A stretch of DNA of 59,743 bases from Alphaproteobacteria bacterium (GTDB lineage Bacteria; Pseudomonadota; Alphaproteobacteria; Micropepsales; Micropepsaceae). The notes beneath the pieces were generated by a model. It did no database searches. It was given only the letters and a program-made list of their open reading frames with translations, and was not told the DNA's origin. A program made the translations under genes and the position numbers. The stretch is taken from contig JAFKFG010000020.1 of NCBI GenBank assembly GCA_017307355.1, forward strand, positions 1 to 59,743, given 5' to 3'. Below, one piece after another: positions 8,410 to 16,143 of the stretch; the stretch's first letter is position 1; each line of letters starts with the position of its first letter.

Positions 8410-8448
8410 TGGGCTGAGTCACCCCCCGCTCCGGCAAGAGCAGAGGGG

Positions 8449-8462
8449 TTGATTCAGATCAT
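8449..8462. promoter_or_regulatory. Fnr-type box upstream of the cytochrome c gene
   Basis: TTGATTCAGATCAT matches the Fnr palindrome in all but the last base. It is about 80 bp upstream of the ATG at 8542, leaving room for a promoter with the box near position -40. Confidence 0.65.
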
Positions 8463-8541
8463 ATGCCTTGGGCATCATTTCTTTAGATTGGCAGCAACTT
8501 CGCTGGAAAGCGTCCCAAATTAATCTGAAGGGCCCTGGATC

Positions 8542-8862
8542 ATGACACAGCGCCTTGCTCCGCTCTTGCTTTGTTTAGTCGCGCTTATCGCCGCCTCGCC
8601 AAGCTTGGCTCAGGATCGCGCCAATGGCGAATTGATAGCAAAGACCTGGTGCGCCGGCTGCCATAACGTGGATGGCGCGTCGCCTCAATTCGGCCAAACC
8701 GACGCGATTCCTTCCTTCTCCGCCGTTGCCGGCATGCCATCGACAACGGCCACCTCTCTAAGGGTATTCCTCAGTACCCCGCACGCTCGGATGCCGGATT
8801 ATAACCTTACCCAAACAGAAATCGCGGATGTAGCCGAGTACATCCTGAGCTTGAAAAAATAG
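8542..8862 (+). CDS. Small periplasmic cytochrome c
   Basis: A 106-aa class I cytochrome c: signal peptide MTQRLAPLLLCLVALIAASPSLAQ (split here after AASPSLA), one heme-binding CAGCH near residue 37, and a methionine ligand candidate in ARMPDYNLT near the C-terminus, followed by the family's closing helix IADVAEYILSLKK. It should carry electrons in the periplasm. It is visibly paralogous to the cytochrome at 13982-14311, sharing the QDR.NGE start of the mature protein and the same C-terminal helix. An Fnr box upstream suggests expression under low oxygen. Its redox partner is unknown. Confidence 0.9.
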   Translation: MTQRLAPLLLCLVALIAASPSLAQDRANGELIAKTWCAGCHNVDGASPQFGQTDAIPSFSAVAGMPSTTATSLRVFLSTPHARMPDYNLTQTEIADVAEYILSLKK

Positions 8863-9071
8863 ATATTCAGGGTCTCGTCGCATCGCCTTCATTGCGTTTT
8901 GGCTCGCATGCGGACTGCCAAAATCACTTCTCTGATTTGGGATAGATTACCGAGCGCCTCCGCAAATTCATTGCACGCCGCACCACCGTCATCAAACCTC
9001 ATATGCAGGCGCGATAAGAACGTCACACCTGGCAATATGATCATCGAGATGTGGGCTATTTTTAAGCTAAC

Positions 9072-9746
9072 TCATGCGATCGCACCATCCACGATTCGGA
9101 TGGTGCGATCGCTTTGAGCTGCGAAGCTGGGGTCATGCGTCACAACAATGACGGTATGCCCCTGTTTTCGGGCCAGATCTTTAAGGATGGTCTGAACCAC
9201 CGCGCTTGCGGCCGTATCCAGATTACCGGTGGGTTCATCCGCAAAAATGATCGATGGATCATTCGCCAGAGCACGGGCGATAGCTACTCTTTGGTTCTGT
9301 CCGCCCGACATTTGATGCGGAAGCTTGTCCGCTTGCTCCTTCAGACCCAGGCTCGCCAGCAAATCTTCGACTCGGGACCTCGCTGCAGGCTCATCCAGCT
9401 TGCCTCGTCTCGAAATAGGGAGTTGCACATTTTCGCGCGCGCTGAACTCGGGAAGCAGGAAATTGGCCTGGAAGACAAAACCCAGACGCGCAAGCCGGAT
9501 ATCGGCGAGGCGATCTTCGTCAAAGCTCGATGTTTCCACACCTTCCAGCCACAATCGCCCGCTGGTCGGTTGATCCAAAAGCCCAAGCAAATAGAGAAGG
9601 GAAGATTTTCCCGAGCCTGAGGGGCCGGTAATGGCTATGAATTCGCCGCGCTGGATCTCCAAATCGATGTCGTGCACGAGGGTTACCGGAACGTCCCCTT
9701 CGAGTTTGCGGCCCAGCCGCTCCGCCCGAAGCAAAACCTCGGTCAT
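9072..9746 (-). CDS. ABC transporter ATP-binding protein (LolD/MacB/DevA type)
   Basis: A 224-aa ATPase with Walker A GPSGSGKSS, signature MSGGQNQRVAIARAL and Walker B IIFADEPTGNLD, typical of the ATPases paired with FtsX-type permeases. The start at 9746 overlaps the permease stop (ATGA). The last gene of a leftward HlyD-permease-ATPase operon, it would drive export or membrane extraction of an unknown substrate. A 15-bp perfect inverted repeat spans its last codons. Confidence 0.9.
   Translation of the reverse strand: MTEVLLRAERLGRKLEGDVPVTLVHDIDLEIQRGEFIAITGPSGSGKSSLLYLLGLLDQPTSGRLWLEGVETSSFDEDRLADIRLARLGFVFQANFLLPEFSARENVQLPISRRGKLDEPAARSRVEDLLASLGLKEQADKLPHQMSGGQNQRVAIARALANDPSIIFADEPTGNLDTAASAVVQTILKDLARKQGHTVIVVTHDPSFAAQSDRTIRIVDGAIA
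9076..9112 (-). repeat. Long hairpin at the end of the ABC ATPase gene
   Basis: GCGATCGCACCATCC and its exact reverse complement are separated by 7 nt, giving a 15-bp perfect stem that ends at the stop codon. No T-tract follows on the reverse strand, so it is not a standard intrinsic terminator. It may stabilise the 3' end of the mRNA or mark a recombination target (GCGATCGC is itself a palindrome). Confidence 0.6.
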
Positions 9747-10993
9747 GCGCCTGCTCCACGAAGAATATCCACCGGTTTGACTTTTGCTGCTTTGCGCGAA
9801 GGGAGCCAGGCCGCACCCACGGCCGCTATGAGGGCAAAGGCGCCCGCGATCGCAAACTGCTCCCAACCCCAATCGATTGGCATCCGGTTGAACTGTGTCG
9901 TCCCAGGAAATTTAAAATTCAGCTGCCCGAGCCCCCACATGATGCCGGCTCCAAGCGGCAGCCCCAGACCGCAACCCAGCAAGCCCAAAAACAGCCCTTC
10001 CGTCAGGAAAATGACCTGAATGTCGCGGGCATGAAAGCCCGTGGACTTGAGAATCGCGATATCGCGCTGCTTCTCCATTACGACTGTGGAAATCACATTG
10101 TAGATGCCAAAGGCAGCGACCAAGAGCACCGCGGTGACAACGCTGTACATGATGATGTTACGCAAAGCCAAAGTGCTCATAATGTCTTCCGAGGCTTCCT
10201 GCCAGGAAACGCTTTTATACCCCAGACGTCCTTCGATTCTCGCGGCCACAGCCTGGGCTGAATAAGGATCTGCCAGCTTGATGACGATTTCATTCGCGCG
10301 GTTCGGGCGGTTCAAAAGCGCCTGCACCCGCTTGAGTGCCAAGAAAACCTGGCTTTGATCGAAAGCTGCTCGTCCCGTGTGGAAAATGCCGACAATCTTG
10401 AATGTGTGCTTCTGACCGGTGGTTGCGGAGATCGTAATGCTCTCTCCACGTTCCAGCGACAAGATTCGGGCCAGCTCGCTTCCGACCAAAATGCCATCCG
10501 GATTGCCCGCCAGATCCCGCAGACTGCCCTCGGTCAGGTAACTTCCGATTGTCGAGACTTCTTCAACATCGCTAGGCACCATGCCGTTGAGTGAAAGCGC
10601 TTCGTCTTTACCGGCAAAACTGACCAACCCCTGCCCCAACAATACCGGAGAAGCTTTGATGCCAGGAATCTCCCGGATGTAGTCCAGCGACTGCTTGTAG
10701 TTGCGGATGCCGCGGGTCTCCGTCTCGGGCTTTACGCGGTGCATTTGAACCAGTGCAGCAGGATAAAGCTCGGCAACCGGCTGTTTGCGGGGGTTGCGGA
10801 ACTCGTCTTGCACCGTGACGTGCGGAGAATTGTCTATCAAACGATGAATAAAATCCGCTTCCGATCCCTGCATCATCGCCGATATAGCGAGAAAAAATCC
10901 GGTCCCCAGGACAATCCCACTTAAGGATACCAGGGTTTGACGCTTGCGAGCCAGCAGATGACGGCGCGCCACATCCACCAAAACCGTTCTCAT
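9743..10993 (-). CDS. ABC transporter permease, FtsX/MacB-like (DevC type)
   Basis: A 416-aa inner-membrane protein with the MacB-like plan: one N-terminal helix (LVSLSGIVLGTGFFLAISA), a large periplasmic domain of about 230 residues, then three C-terminal helices including VVTAVLLVAAFGIYNVISTV and the FtsX signature region. It ends with the basic tail ASRKAAKVKPVDILRG-like motif typical of the family. It overlaps the membrane-fusion gene upstream and the ATPase downstream by 4 bp each. No outer-membrane TolC partner is encoded in the window. Confidence 0.85.
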   Translation of the reverse strand: MRTVLVDVARRHLLARKRQTLVSLSGIVLGTGFFLAISAMMQGSEADFIHRLIDNSPHVTVQDEFRNPRKQPVAELYPAALVQMHRVKPETETRGIRNYKQSLDYIREIPGIKASPVLLGQGLVSFAGKDEALSLNGMVPSDVEEVSTIGSYLTEGSLRDLAGNPDGILVGSELARILSLERGESITISATTGQKHTFKIVGIFHTGRAAFDQSQVFLALKRVQALLNRPNRANEIVIKLADPYSAQAVAARIEGRLGYKSVSWQEASEDIMSTLALRNIIMYSVVTAVLLVAAFGIYNVISTVVMEKQRDIAILKSTGFHARDIQVIFLTEGLFLGLLGCGLGLPLGAGIMWGLGQLNFKFPGTTQFNRMPIDWGWEQFAIAGAFALIAAVGAAWLPSRKAAKVKPVDILRGAGA

Positions 10994-12087
10994 GGCTCGG
11001 TCAGACGAAATTTCGGCTGCCGGCCCGGTTTGGCATTACCGTCGATGAGCAATGTATCGTTTGCTTTGAGACCATCAACGATCTCCACCCAATCATTGTC
11101 CTTGGCTCCCGAGACCACGGGAGTCCAGACAGCCATTCCGTTTGCAATCCGCCAGACATGATCCGCAGCGACAGCTTTGGCGGGCACCAGAATGGCACGA
11201 TCGTTCTTCCGGACTATGATATTGCTCTCCGTGGTCATTCCGATCTGCAACGGCGTATCGGCCGGCAGTTCGATGCGCACCCGATAGCTGCGGCCGATAG
11301 CGTCACCCTTGGGGGTAATTTCAGTAACACGGGACTGGAAGACGCGCCTTGGAAAGGCGTCTGCCCGGATGAGGACCGCCTGTCCTGGATGAAGGAGCGA
11401 GACATCCTCCTCATCTGCCAAGGCCGAAATTCGCAATTGCGGGTGGCATGAAAGCCAAAAGATCGGCACGTTGGCGGCAATATATTGTCCGATCTCACCA
11501 TCACGTTGGATTACCTCGCAATCCGCTGGCGCCAGAAGCGTCATGTAACCCGCCTGCGCCTTGGCCTGCCGGACAGCTGCAGCCGCGGCCTCCCAGCTTG
11601 CCAGCGCTCGATCATAAATTTGAACTGCGATCGCATTCTCCCGATGCAGGCGCGCATAACGGTCTAGATCGTTTTTCGCAAAGACCGCATTTGCTTGTAG
11701 CTGTGCGATATTGCTTTTGACGTCGGTGTCCTCCAATCGCGCGAGGACCTGCCCCTTGCGAACCCGGACATGTTCATCGCTGTTGAGAACCAGCAGTCTG
11801 CCGCCCACGCGCGGAGCGACCGGCAACATCACCGTTGCCTCGACTGTTCCGCTGGCATAGACCGCAGTCACTGCAGGACCGACGCGTGGATGCATCGCAG
11901 TAAAGACTGGCGGCTGTAAAAGAAAAAAGCTGATACCGGCAGCCGCGACGGCAAATGAAATGAATGCGAAGATTGCGCGGTTGCGCTTTTTATCGGTGAT
12001 CCTGATCACCGTCGAAGCTTCGGTTCCAGGGGGGCGAGTAAGCCGATCAAAGGCCGCAAGCCGTGACATTATTGAAACCCCATTCAT
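10990..12087 (-). CDS. HlyD-family membrane fusion protein
   Basis: A 365-aa periplasmic adaptor with an N-terminal membrane anchor (residues about 33-57, IFAFISFAVAAAGISFFLL), a biotinyl-lipoyl-like fold (ASGTVEATVMLPVAPRVGGR), a short coiled-coil hairpin of about 80 residues and a beta-barrel region. It is the first gene of the leftward export operon. The start at 12087 follows GGGGGG; a second ATG six codons in is also possible. A perfect Fnr box lies about 100 bp upstream in the divergent region shared with the second BON gene, so low-oxygen control is plausible. The substrate is unknown. Confidence 0.85.
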   Translation of the reverse strand: MNGVSIMSRLAAFDRLTRPPGTEASTVIRITDKKRNRAIFAFISFAVAAAGISFFLLQPPVFTAMHPRVGPAVTAVYASGTVEATVMLPVAPRVGGRLLVLNSDEHVRVRKGQVLARLEDTDVKSNIAQLQANAVFAKNDLDRYARLHRENAIAVQIYDRALASWEAAAAAVRQAKAQAGYMTLLAPADCEVIQRDGEIGQYIAANVPIFWLSCHPQLRISALADEEDVSLLHPGQAVLIRADAFPRRVFQSRVTEITPKGDAIGRSYRVRIELPADTPLQIGMTTESNIIVRKNDRAILVPAKAVAADHVWRIANGMAVWTPVVSGAKDNDWVEIVDGLKANDTLLIDGNAKPGRQPKFRLTEP

Positions 12088-12190
12088 CCCCCCAATACAT
12101 TAGTGTCCCAAATATTGGTCCTGGAGGCGTTGCGCCAAATCAAGAATTGGAGATGCCGAAAACTCCATCGTTTAGGTGCGGGAGGGTATA

Positions 12191-12204
12191 TTGATTCAGA
12201 TCAA
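12191..12204. promoter_or_regulatory. Perfect Fnr box, export-operon side
   Basis: TTGATTCAGATCAA is an exact match to the Fnr/Anr consensus, 104 bp from the HlyD start at 12087. From its position it could serve the export operon; which promoter it acts on is inferred. Confidence 0.75.
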
Positions 12205-12347
12205 AGCTGATCGCTCATAGATTGATCTTCATTCGGGCTCGGGAGAATCTGGGATGGAGAGAATCCGGCTGGCATCGGCCCGGCTCACACTCCAAATATG
12301 GCCGGATACAGACCGCTACTTTCCCGACAAGAAGCCTGGCGGCGCTA

Positions 12348-12361
12348 TTGATTCCGATCAA
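12348..12361. promoter_or_regulatory. Perfect Fnr box, BON-operon side
   Basis: TTGATTCCGATCAA is an exact match to the Fnr/Anr consensus, 48 bp before the BON ATG at 12409. Confidence 0.75.
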
Positions 12362-12408
12362 AGTGCCCAATTCGAAGTGGCGTAGGCTTCAAGAAGAGGA
12401 GAAGCGCC

Positions 12409-13062
12409 ATGACGGATATTGTTCTGCAGCAGCGCATTGTCGATGAACTGCAGCTAGATCCCGAAGTGAACCCGGCACATATCGGCGTGATTGTTGACAA
12501 AGGCGTCGTCACCCTGACCGGCCATGTCACCACCTATGCGGAAAAGCTGGCCGCCGAATCGGCGGTCCGGCGAGTTAGAGGTGTGCGTGCCTTGGCGGAG
12601 GAAGTGGAAGTCCGCCCCCCCAATCACAAGCGCACTGCCGATGACGAAATCGCGGCGCGGGTAGCGGACATTTTCGAATGGGACGCACGCATTCCAAAGG
12701 ACGATATCATAGTCTCTGTTGACAATGGTTGGGTCCGCCTTGAAGGCGAAGTGACCTGGCCTTTCCAACGCGACGAAGCACAGGCACAGATTACCAAACT
12801 GTCCGGCCTGGTGGGCATCGTCAACAATATCAAAGTTCGAATGAAACCCAAATTGACGGACATTCGCCGGCACATTGAAGAAGCGTTTCAGCGCAACGCA
12901 CTCATTGATGCGGATGCACTGACCGTTCAGGTCGATGATGCCGGCAGAGTCAGTTTAAAGGGAACGGTTCATAGCTGGTCGGAACAGGCTGCGGCAGAAC
13001 GTGCGACATGGTCGGTACCCGGCGTGACCAGGCTCGAAAGCCATATAAGGATCGGATCATGA
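12409..13062 (+). CDS. Triple BON-domain protein, second copy
   Basis: A 217-aa cytoplasmic protein with three BON repeats, paralogous to the product of 4198-4866. The repeats carry GVVTLTGHVTTYAEKLAAES, GWVRLEGEVTWPFQRDEAQ and GRVSLKGTVHSWSEQAAAE. The ATG at 12409 follows AGAGGAGAAG. It overlaps the next small gene by ATGA and leads a rightward set that ends with a cytochrome c. It is very likely Fnr-regulated, as its box is exact and well placed. Both copies probably perform related membrane or envelope stress roles. Confidence 0.85.
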   Translation: MTDIVLQQRIVDELQLDPEVNPAHIGVIVDKGVVTLTGHVTTYAEKLAAESAVRRVRGVRALAEEVEVRPPNHKRTADDEIAARVADIFEWDARIPKDDIIVSVDNGWVRLEGEVTWPFQRDEAQAQITKLSGLVGIVNNIKVRMKPKLTDIRRHIEEAFQRNALIDADALTVQVDDAGRVSLKGTVHSWSEQAAAERATWSVPGVTRLESHIRIGS

Positions 13063-13376
13063 CAACTCAGCCCGATTTTGCCGAAGCGGCGCCTGCCGAG
13101 AATGTTTCATTTCCCAAGACCGAGCGGGGCTATTTTCATCTCACGCCTCGCGGTTGGGAACGGCGGGATACCGGCCCCTTCCCCTCCGATCGTTGCGAGA
13201 CATGGCTTTACGAAATGGAGCGCGAAGCTTCGGATGCGAAGGAACAAATCACGTTGGCCCGTATATGGCGCTGCCCCGATTACGACCCTGCGCTGAACAA
13301 AGACCTTCATACATTGTTCGGCGATCCCATGCAGCCGACCGCGAATCGCAACGTAACGTTGAAATGTTACATCTAG
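13059..13376 (+). CDS. Hypothetical protein
   Basis: A 105-aa soluble protein with no recognised family. It starts at an ATG overlapping the BON stop. The central part is rich in aromatic and charged residues (GYFHLTPRGWERRDTGPFP, then CETWLYEMEREA), and it has three cysteines, the last two in WRCPDY and LKCYI. The tight coupling to the BON gene makes it a real gene. No signal peptide or membrane helix is visible. Function is unknown; co-expression under low oxygen is inferred from the operon. Confidence 0.6.
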   Translation: MTTQPDFAEAAPAENVSFPKTERGYFHLTPRGWERRDTGPFPSDRCETWLYEMEREASDAKEQITLARIWRCPDYDPALNKDLHTLFGDPMQPTANRNVTLKCYI

Positions 13377-13451
13377 AGATTCGGCCCCGATTGAGCGGAG
13401 TCGCATCGATCGAGGATCAATGACATTCGCAGGAAGCCGGGAGGAGCATAT

Positions 13452-13676
13452 ATGTGGTATCGGCTATACCATCAGGATCTAAGTCCCACATATCGTCATT
13501 ATCCCGATGACGCGGCTGCCTTCGTCGCAGCACTTGGAAAAATAAATGGAGGCGTAATCGAAGCCTGGAGGGGCGACAGGCTAATATTCCGGATAGAGCC
13601 GCCGGATACGGAAGAAAGAGGATTTCTGTTGCTGCCACAATATCGGCGGGAGCGGTCAAATGCGCAAAACGCGTAA
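13452..13676 (+). CDS. Hypothetical small protein
   Basis: A 74-aa soluble protein preceded by GGAGGAG about 5 nt upstream of the ATG. It begins MWYRLYHQDLSPTYRHYPDD and contains a short alpha/beta pattern, but no known motif. It overlaps the next gene by 17 bp. Function is unknown. Confidence 0.55.
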   Translation: MWYRLYHQDLSPTYRHYPDDAAAFVAALGKINGGVIEAWRGDRLIFRIEPPDTEERGFLLLPQYRRERSNAQNA

Positions 13677-13872
13677 GGGAAAAAGACGCAGCTTCATCGA
13701 CACCTATCAATTTCCCGATGGCACGCCTGCAAGAGCGGCGACCGCGGAGGATTGGGCCCGGAGCGCTAAAGCCCATGAGCGGCAGGCCAATAAACTGTGG
13801 CGGCTAAGCGAGCGTTGCCTGCGGATGGCCGAGAAAACCCGGAAGGCTGCATTCAAAGGAAAAGCATATTAG
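13660..13872 (+). CDS. Hypothetical small basic protein
   Basis: A 70-aa strongly basic protein (start MRKTRKGKRRSF, end AFKGKAY) with a long predicted helix, EDWARSAKAHERQANKLW. The charge suggests nucleic-acid or membrane contact, but nothing specific is recognisable. It overlaps the preceding gene and lies 109 bp before the cytochrome c gene. Confidence 0.5.
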   Translation: MRKTRKGKRRSFIDTYQFPDGTPARAATAEDWARSAKAHERQANKLWRLSERCLRMAEKTRKAAFKGKAY

Positions 13873-13981
13873 ATCCATGGCCATTCCGAACTTGAGCTTC
13901 TGAACTTCAAGCCCCATGTCCGGTTACTCAATTGGCCAACGCGAAATCCAGTCTTGGTGTTTCATTAGCAGGTAGCATCTC

Positions 13982-14311
13982 ATGAAAATAAGAACATCTT
14001 ATCTATATGTTGCCGCAATTCTGGCAGTCGTCTTGGTGCACCCATCCAAGGGCTTTGCCCAAGATCGCAGTAACGGCGAGATGATCGCGAACACTTTGTG
14101 TTCGCGGTGCCATACGATAATCGGCACCTCACGTCAGGACGAGATATTCGGTCCTATTCCCTCTTTTTCTGAGGTAGCCGATAAGCGGTCCACTACAGCG
14201 GCCTCACTGCAGGCTTTCCTAAGTGGACCGCATGCATGGATGCCCAACTACCCTCTTACAAAAGCGGAGATAGCGGACTTATCCGATTATATTCTTAGCC
14301 TGAAAAAGTAG
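13982..14311 (+). CDS. Small periplasmic cytochrome c, second copy
   Basis: A 109-aa class I cytochrome c paralogous to that at 8542-8862. It has a signal peptide ending GFAQ, heme motif CSRCH near residue 38, a methionine candidate in AWMPNYPLT, and the C-terminal helix IADLSDYILSLKK. It ends the BON-led group. No Fnr box is visible in the 109 bp directly upstream, so it may depend on the BON promoter. Confidence 0.9.
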   Translation: MKIRTSYLYVAAILAVVLVHPSKGFAQDRSNGEMIANTLCSRCHTIIGTSRQDEIFGPIPSFSEVADKRSTTAASLQAFLSGPHAWMPNYPLTKAEIADLSDYILSLKK

Positions 14312-14522
14312 GAAAAAGACGGCGGACTTCCCTACTTCTCACAAGCCACTCGTATCCAGAACGACCATGTGCTGTGCCTGCACGCGTATCTGAATGATGC
14401 GCACCGGCACCCTTCTCGCGCGCGGCATGGCCGACAGGCACGCAAATACGGCGACCGACGCGGCCGACGCCCCGCCTTATCCAGCAACGCGAGCAGTCGA
14501 CAGATCGGTAAAAATGTCGCAA

Positions 14523-14536
14523 CTGACGTAGATCAA
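14523..14536. promoter_or_regulatory. Imperfect Fnr-type box upstream of ubiT
   Basis: CTGACGTAGATCAA keeps one exact half-site (ATCAA) and a weaker left half. It lies 34 bp before the ubiT ATG. Oxygen-independent ubiquinone genes are known to be Fnr-activated in E. coli, which supports the call. Confidence 0.45.
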
Positions 14537-14569
14537 CGACCGATATGCATGCCGGGATGAGCATGAGGC

Positions 14570-15121
14570 ATGAGAGCAATCCCGCTGATTGGCACCTTTC
14601 CGGGTTGGATCGAATTCGGAATCCGGGCTTTGCCGTTGCCGGTGGTAGATGTGAGTCTACGACAGCTTGTCATTGAGATTATCCGTAATCACCCCGATCT
14701 GATCGGACGAATGGGCGACTATCCGTCCGTCACATTCCTTATCGAGCCTACAGACCTTCCGATCCAGTTCAGCCTGCGGCTTGATAGCCCCACCCCGATC
14801 GCAACTCACCTGCGGCCCGCGGCATGTACGTGGGATGCCCGCATTATCGGCCCGAGCGCGATGCTTTTCGCCATGATTGACGGCACCCTCGATGGCGACG
14901 CGCTATTCTTTTCTCGGGACATTACCATCGAAGGAAATACGGATGCGATCTTGGCCATGCGGAACGCCATTGATGCGGCCGAGATCGATTTGTTGAGCGA
15001 AGTGGCAGGCTTGTTCGGACCATTCAGCCCCGCCGCAAAACGGGCCATGCAAATTGCGATACCGGCGATGAACCGCTTGTTCGGGGCCTCAGCGCCTCGC
15101 GGGGGAACGTACGCAACATGA
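14570..15121 (+). CDS. ubiT: SCP2-domain ubiquinone biosynthesis factor UbiT
   Basis: A 183-aa SCP2 lipid-binding domain protein. The core spans about residues 45-155 (SVTFLIEPTDLPIQFSLRL, then FSRDITIEGNTDAILAMRNA). In E. coli UbiT (YhbT) binds the isoprenoid quinone intermediates for oxygen-independent ubiquinone synthesis. The immediate downstream genes are ubiU and ubiV, with a 4-bp ATGA overlap to ubiU, which settles the identity. The preceding 258 bp contain no gene. Confidence 0.88.
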   Translation: MRAIPLIGTFPGWIEFGIRALPLPVVDVSLRQLVIEIIRNHPDLIGRMGDYPSVTFLIEPTDLPIQFSLRLDSPTPIATHLRPAACTWDARIIGPSAMLFAMIDGTLDGDALFFSRDITIEGNTDAILAMRNAIDAAEIDLLSEVAGLFGPFSPAAKRAMQIAIPAMNRLFGASAPRGGTYAT

Positions 15122-16113
15122 AAGAACGCTCGCGCCTAGAACTTGTATGCCCGGCAGGAACGCCTGCAGCCCTGCGCACCGCGATAGACGCAGGAGCCGA
15201 CGTCGTCTATTGCGGGTATCGCGACGAGACAAATGCTCGAAATTTCCCGGGCCTCAATTTCACGAGGTCCGAAATGGAAAAATCGATTGCATATGCACAC
15301 GGACACGAAACGAAAGTCTTTGTTGCGATAAACACATTCCCCCGCGCAGGGCGCGAGCAAATCTGGCATAGCGCAGTGGACGACAGCGTCACGCTCGGCG
15401 CGGATGCGCTTATATTGGCGGATCTCGGGCTGCTGGCTTACGCCACTGATCGTCACCCGCTCGTTCGGCGCCATTTGTCCGTGCAGGCGGCGGCGGCCAA
15501 CGCCGACACCATAAACTTCTATGCGCGGGAATTTGGCGTCCGGCGCGTGGTCCTGCCTCGCGTTCTCACAATTGATGAAATTGCCGCGATCAATCGGGAG
15601 ATCGATTGCGAAACAGAGGCTTTTGTGTTTGGAAGCCTTTGTGTAATGGCAGAAGGCCGCTGCTCGCTCTCCTCCTATGTGACCGGAGCCTCACCGAATT
15701 TGAATGGCGTCTGTTCACCCGGAAGCCAGGTCGCCTATCGCGAATGCGATGGCAAACTTGTATCGGAGCTTGGTGGATTTGCCATTCATAAAGTGGACCG
15801 CAGCGAACCGGCACCATACCCGACGATCTGCAAAGGATATTTCTCCGCCGGCGACTTTCACGGTCACGTTTTCGAGGAACCGGCTGGCCTTGACGGATCG
15901 GCCCTCATTCCCCAGCTGGCCATGGCCGGTGTCACTGCGTTGAAGATCGAGGGGCGGCAACGCAGCCGCGCGTATGTCGGCGCCGCCGTGCGAAACCTCC
16001 GCCGGGCTATCGACAACTATGCCGCAGGACTTCCGGTGGGCGAGAGCGCCCTGCTTCATTTGAGTGAAGGACAGTCAACAACACAGGGTGCATACCAGAA
16101 GGCATGGCGGTAA
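15118..16113 (+). CDS. ubiU: Oxygen-independent ubiquinone hydroxylation protein UbiU
   Basis: A 331-aa U32-family protein. The four cysteines that hold a [4Fe-4S] cluster in E. coli UbiU (C169, C176, C193, C232) have counterparts here at C175, C182, C199 and C238 with the same spacing, in SLCVMAEGRC, NGVCSPG and PTICKGYF. UbiU works with UbiV to hydroxylate ubiquinone precursors without oxygen, allowing quinone synthesis during nitrate respiration. It is translationally coupled to ubiT. Confidence 0.93.
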   Translation: MKERSRLELVCPAGTPAALRTAIDAGADVVYCGYRDETNARNFPGLNFTRSEMEKSIAYAHGHETKVFVAINTFPRAGREQIWHSAVDDSVTLGADALILADLGLLAYATDRHPLVRRHLSVQAAAANADTINFYAREFGVRRVVLPRVLTIDEIAAINREIDCETEAFVFGSLCVMAEGRCSLSSYVTGASPNLNGVCSPGSQVAYRECDGKLVSELGGFAIHKVDRSEPAPYPTICKGYFSAGDFHGHVFEEPAGLDGSALIPQLAMAGVTALKIEGRQRSRAYVGAAVRNLRRAIDNYAAGLPVGESALLHLSEGQSTTQGAYQKAWR

Positions 16114-16143
16114 CGCTGGAAAGCCAGCATCGACGGGGTGAAC

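Larger units (their letters stand above)
8195..8541. other. Intergenic region with two Fnr-like boxes and an orphan terminator
   Basis: This gap separates the leftward hydrolase trio from the rightward cytochrome c. It holds a TTGA-N6-TCAA site for the leftward genes, a rightward intrinsic terminator with no annotated rightward gene before it, and an Fnr box for the cytochrome. A 61-codon rightward frame at 8232-8417 runs into the terminator stem and is not considered a gene. Confidence 0.5.
12088..12408. other. Divergent promoter region with two perfect Fnr boxes
   Basis: This 321-bp gap separates the leftward export operon from the rightward BON operon. It holds exact TTGAT-N4-ATCAA palindromes at 12191-12204 and 12348-12361, one nearer each gene. 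No coding frame with a credible start is seen. Confidence 0.6.

Noticed and set aside
8232..8417. Forward 61-codon frame before the orphan terminator
   Set aside because: It runs through the terminator stem and T-tract and has no ribosome site; a non-coding transcript is likelier.
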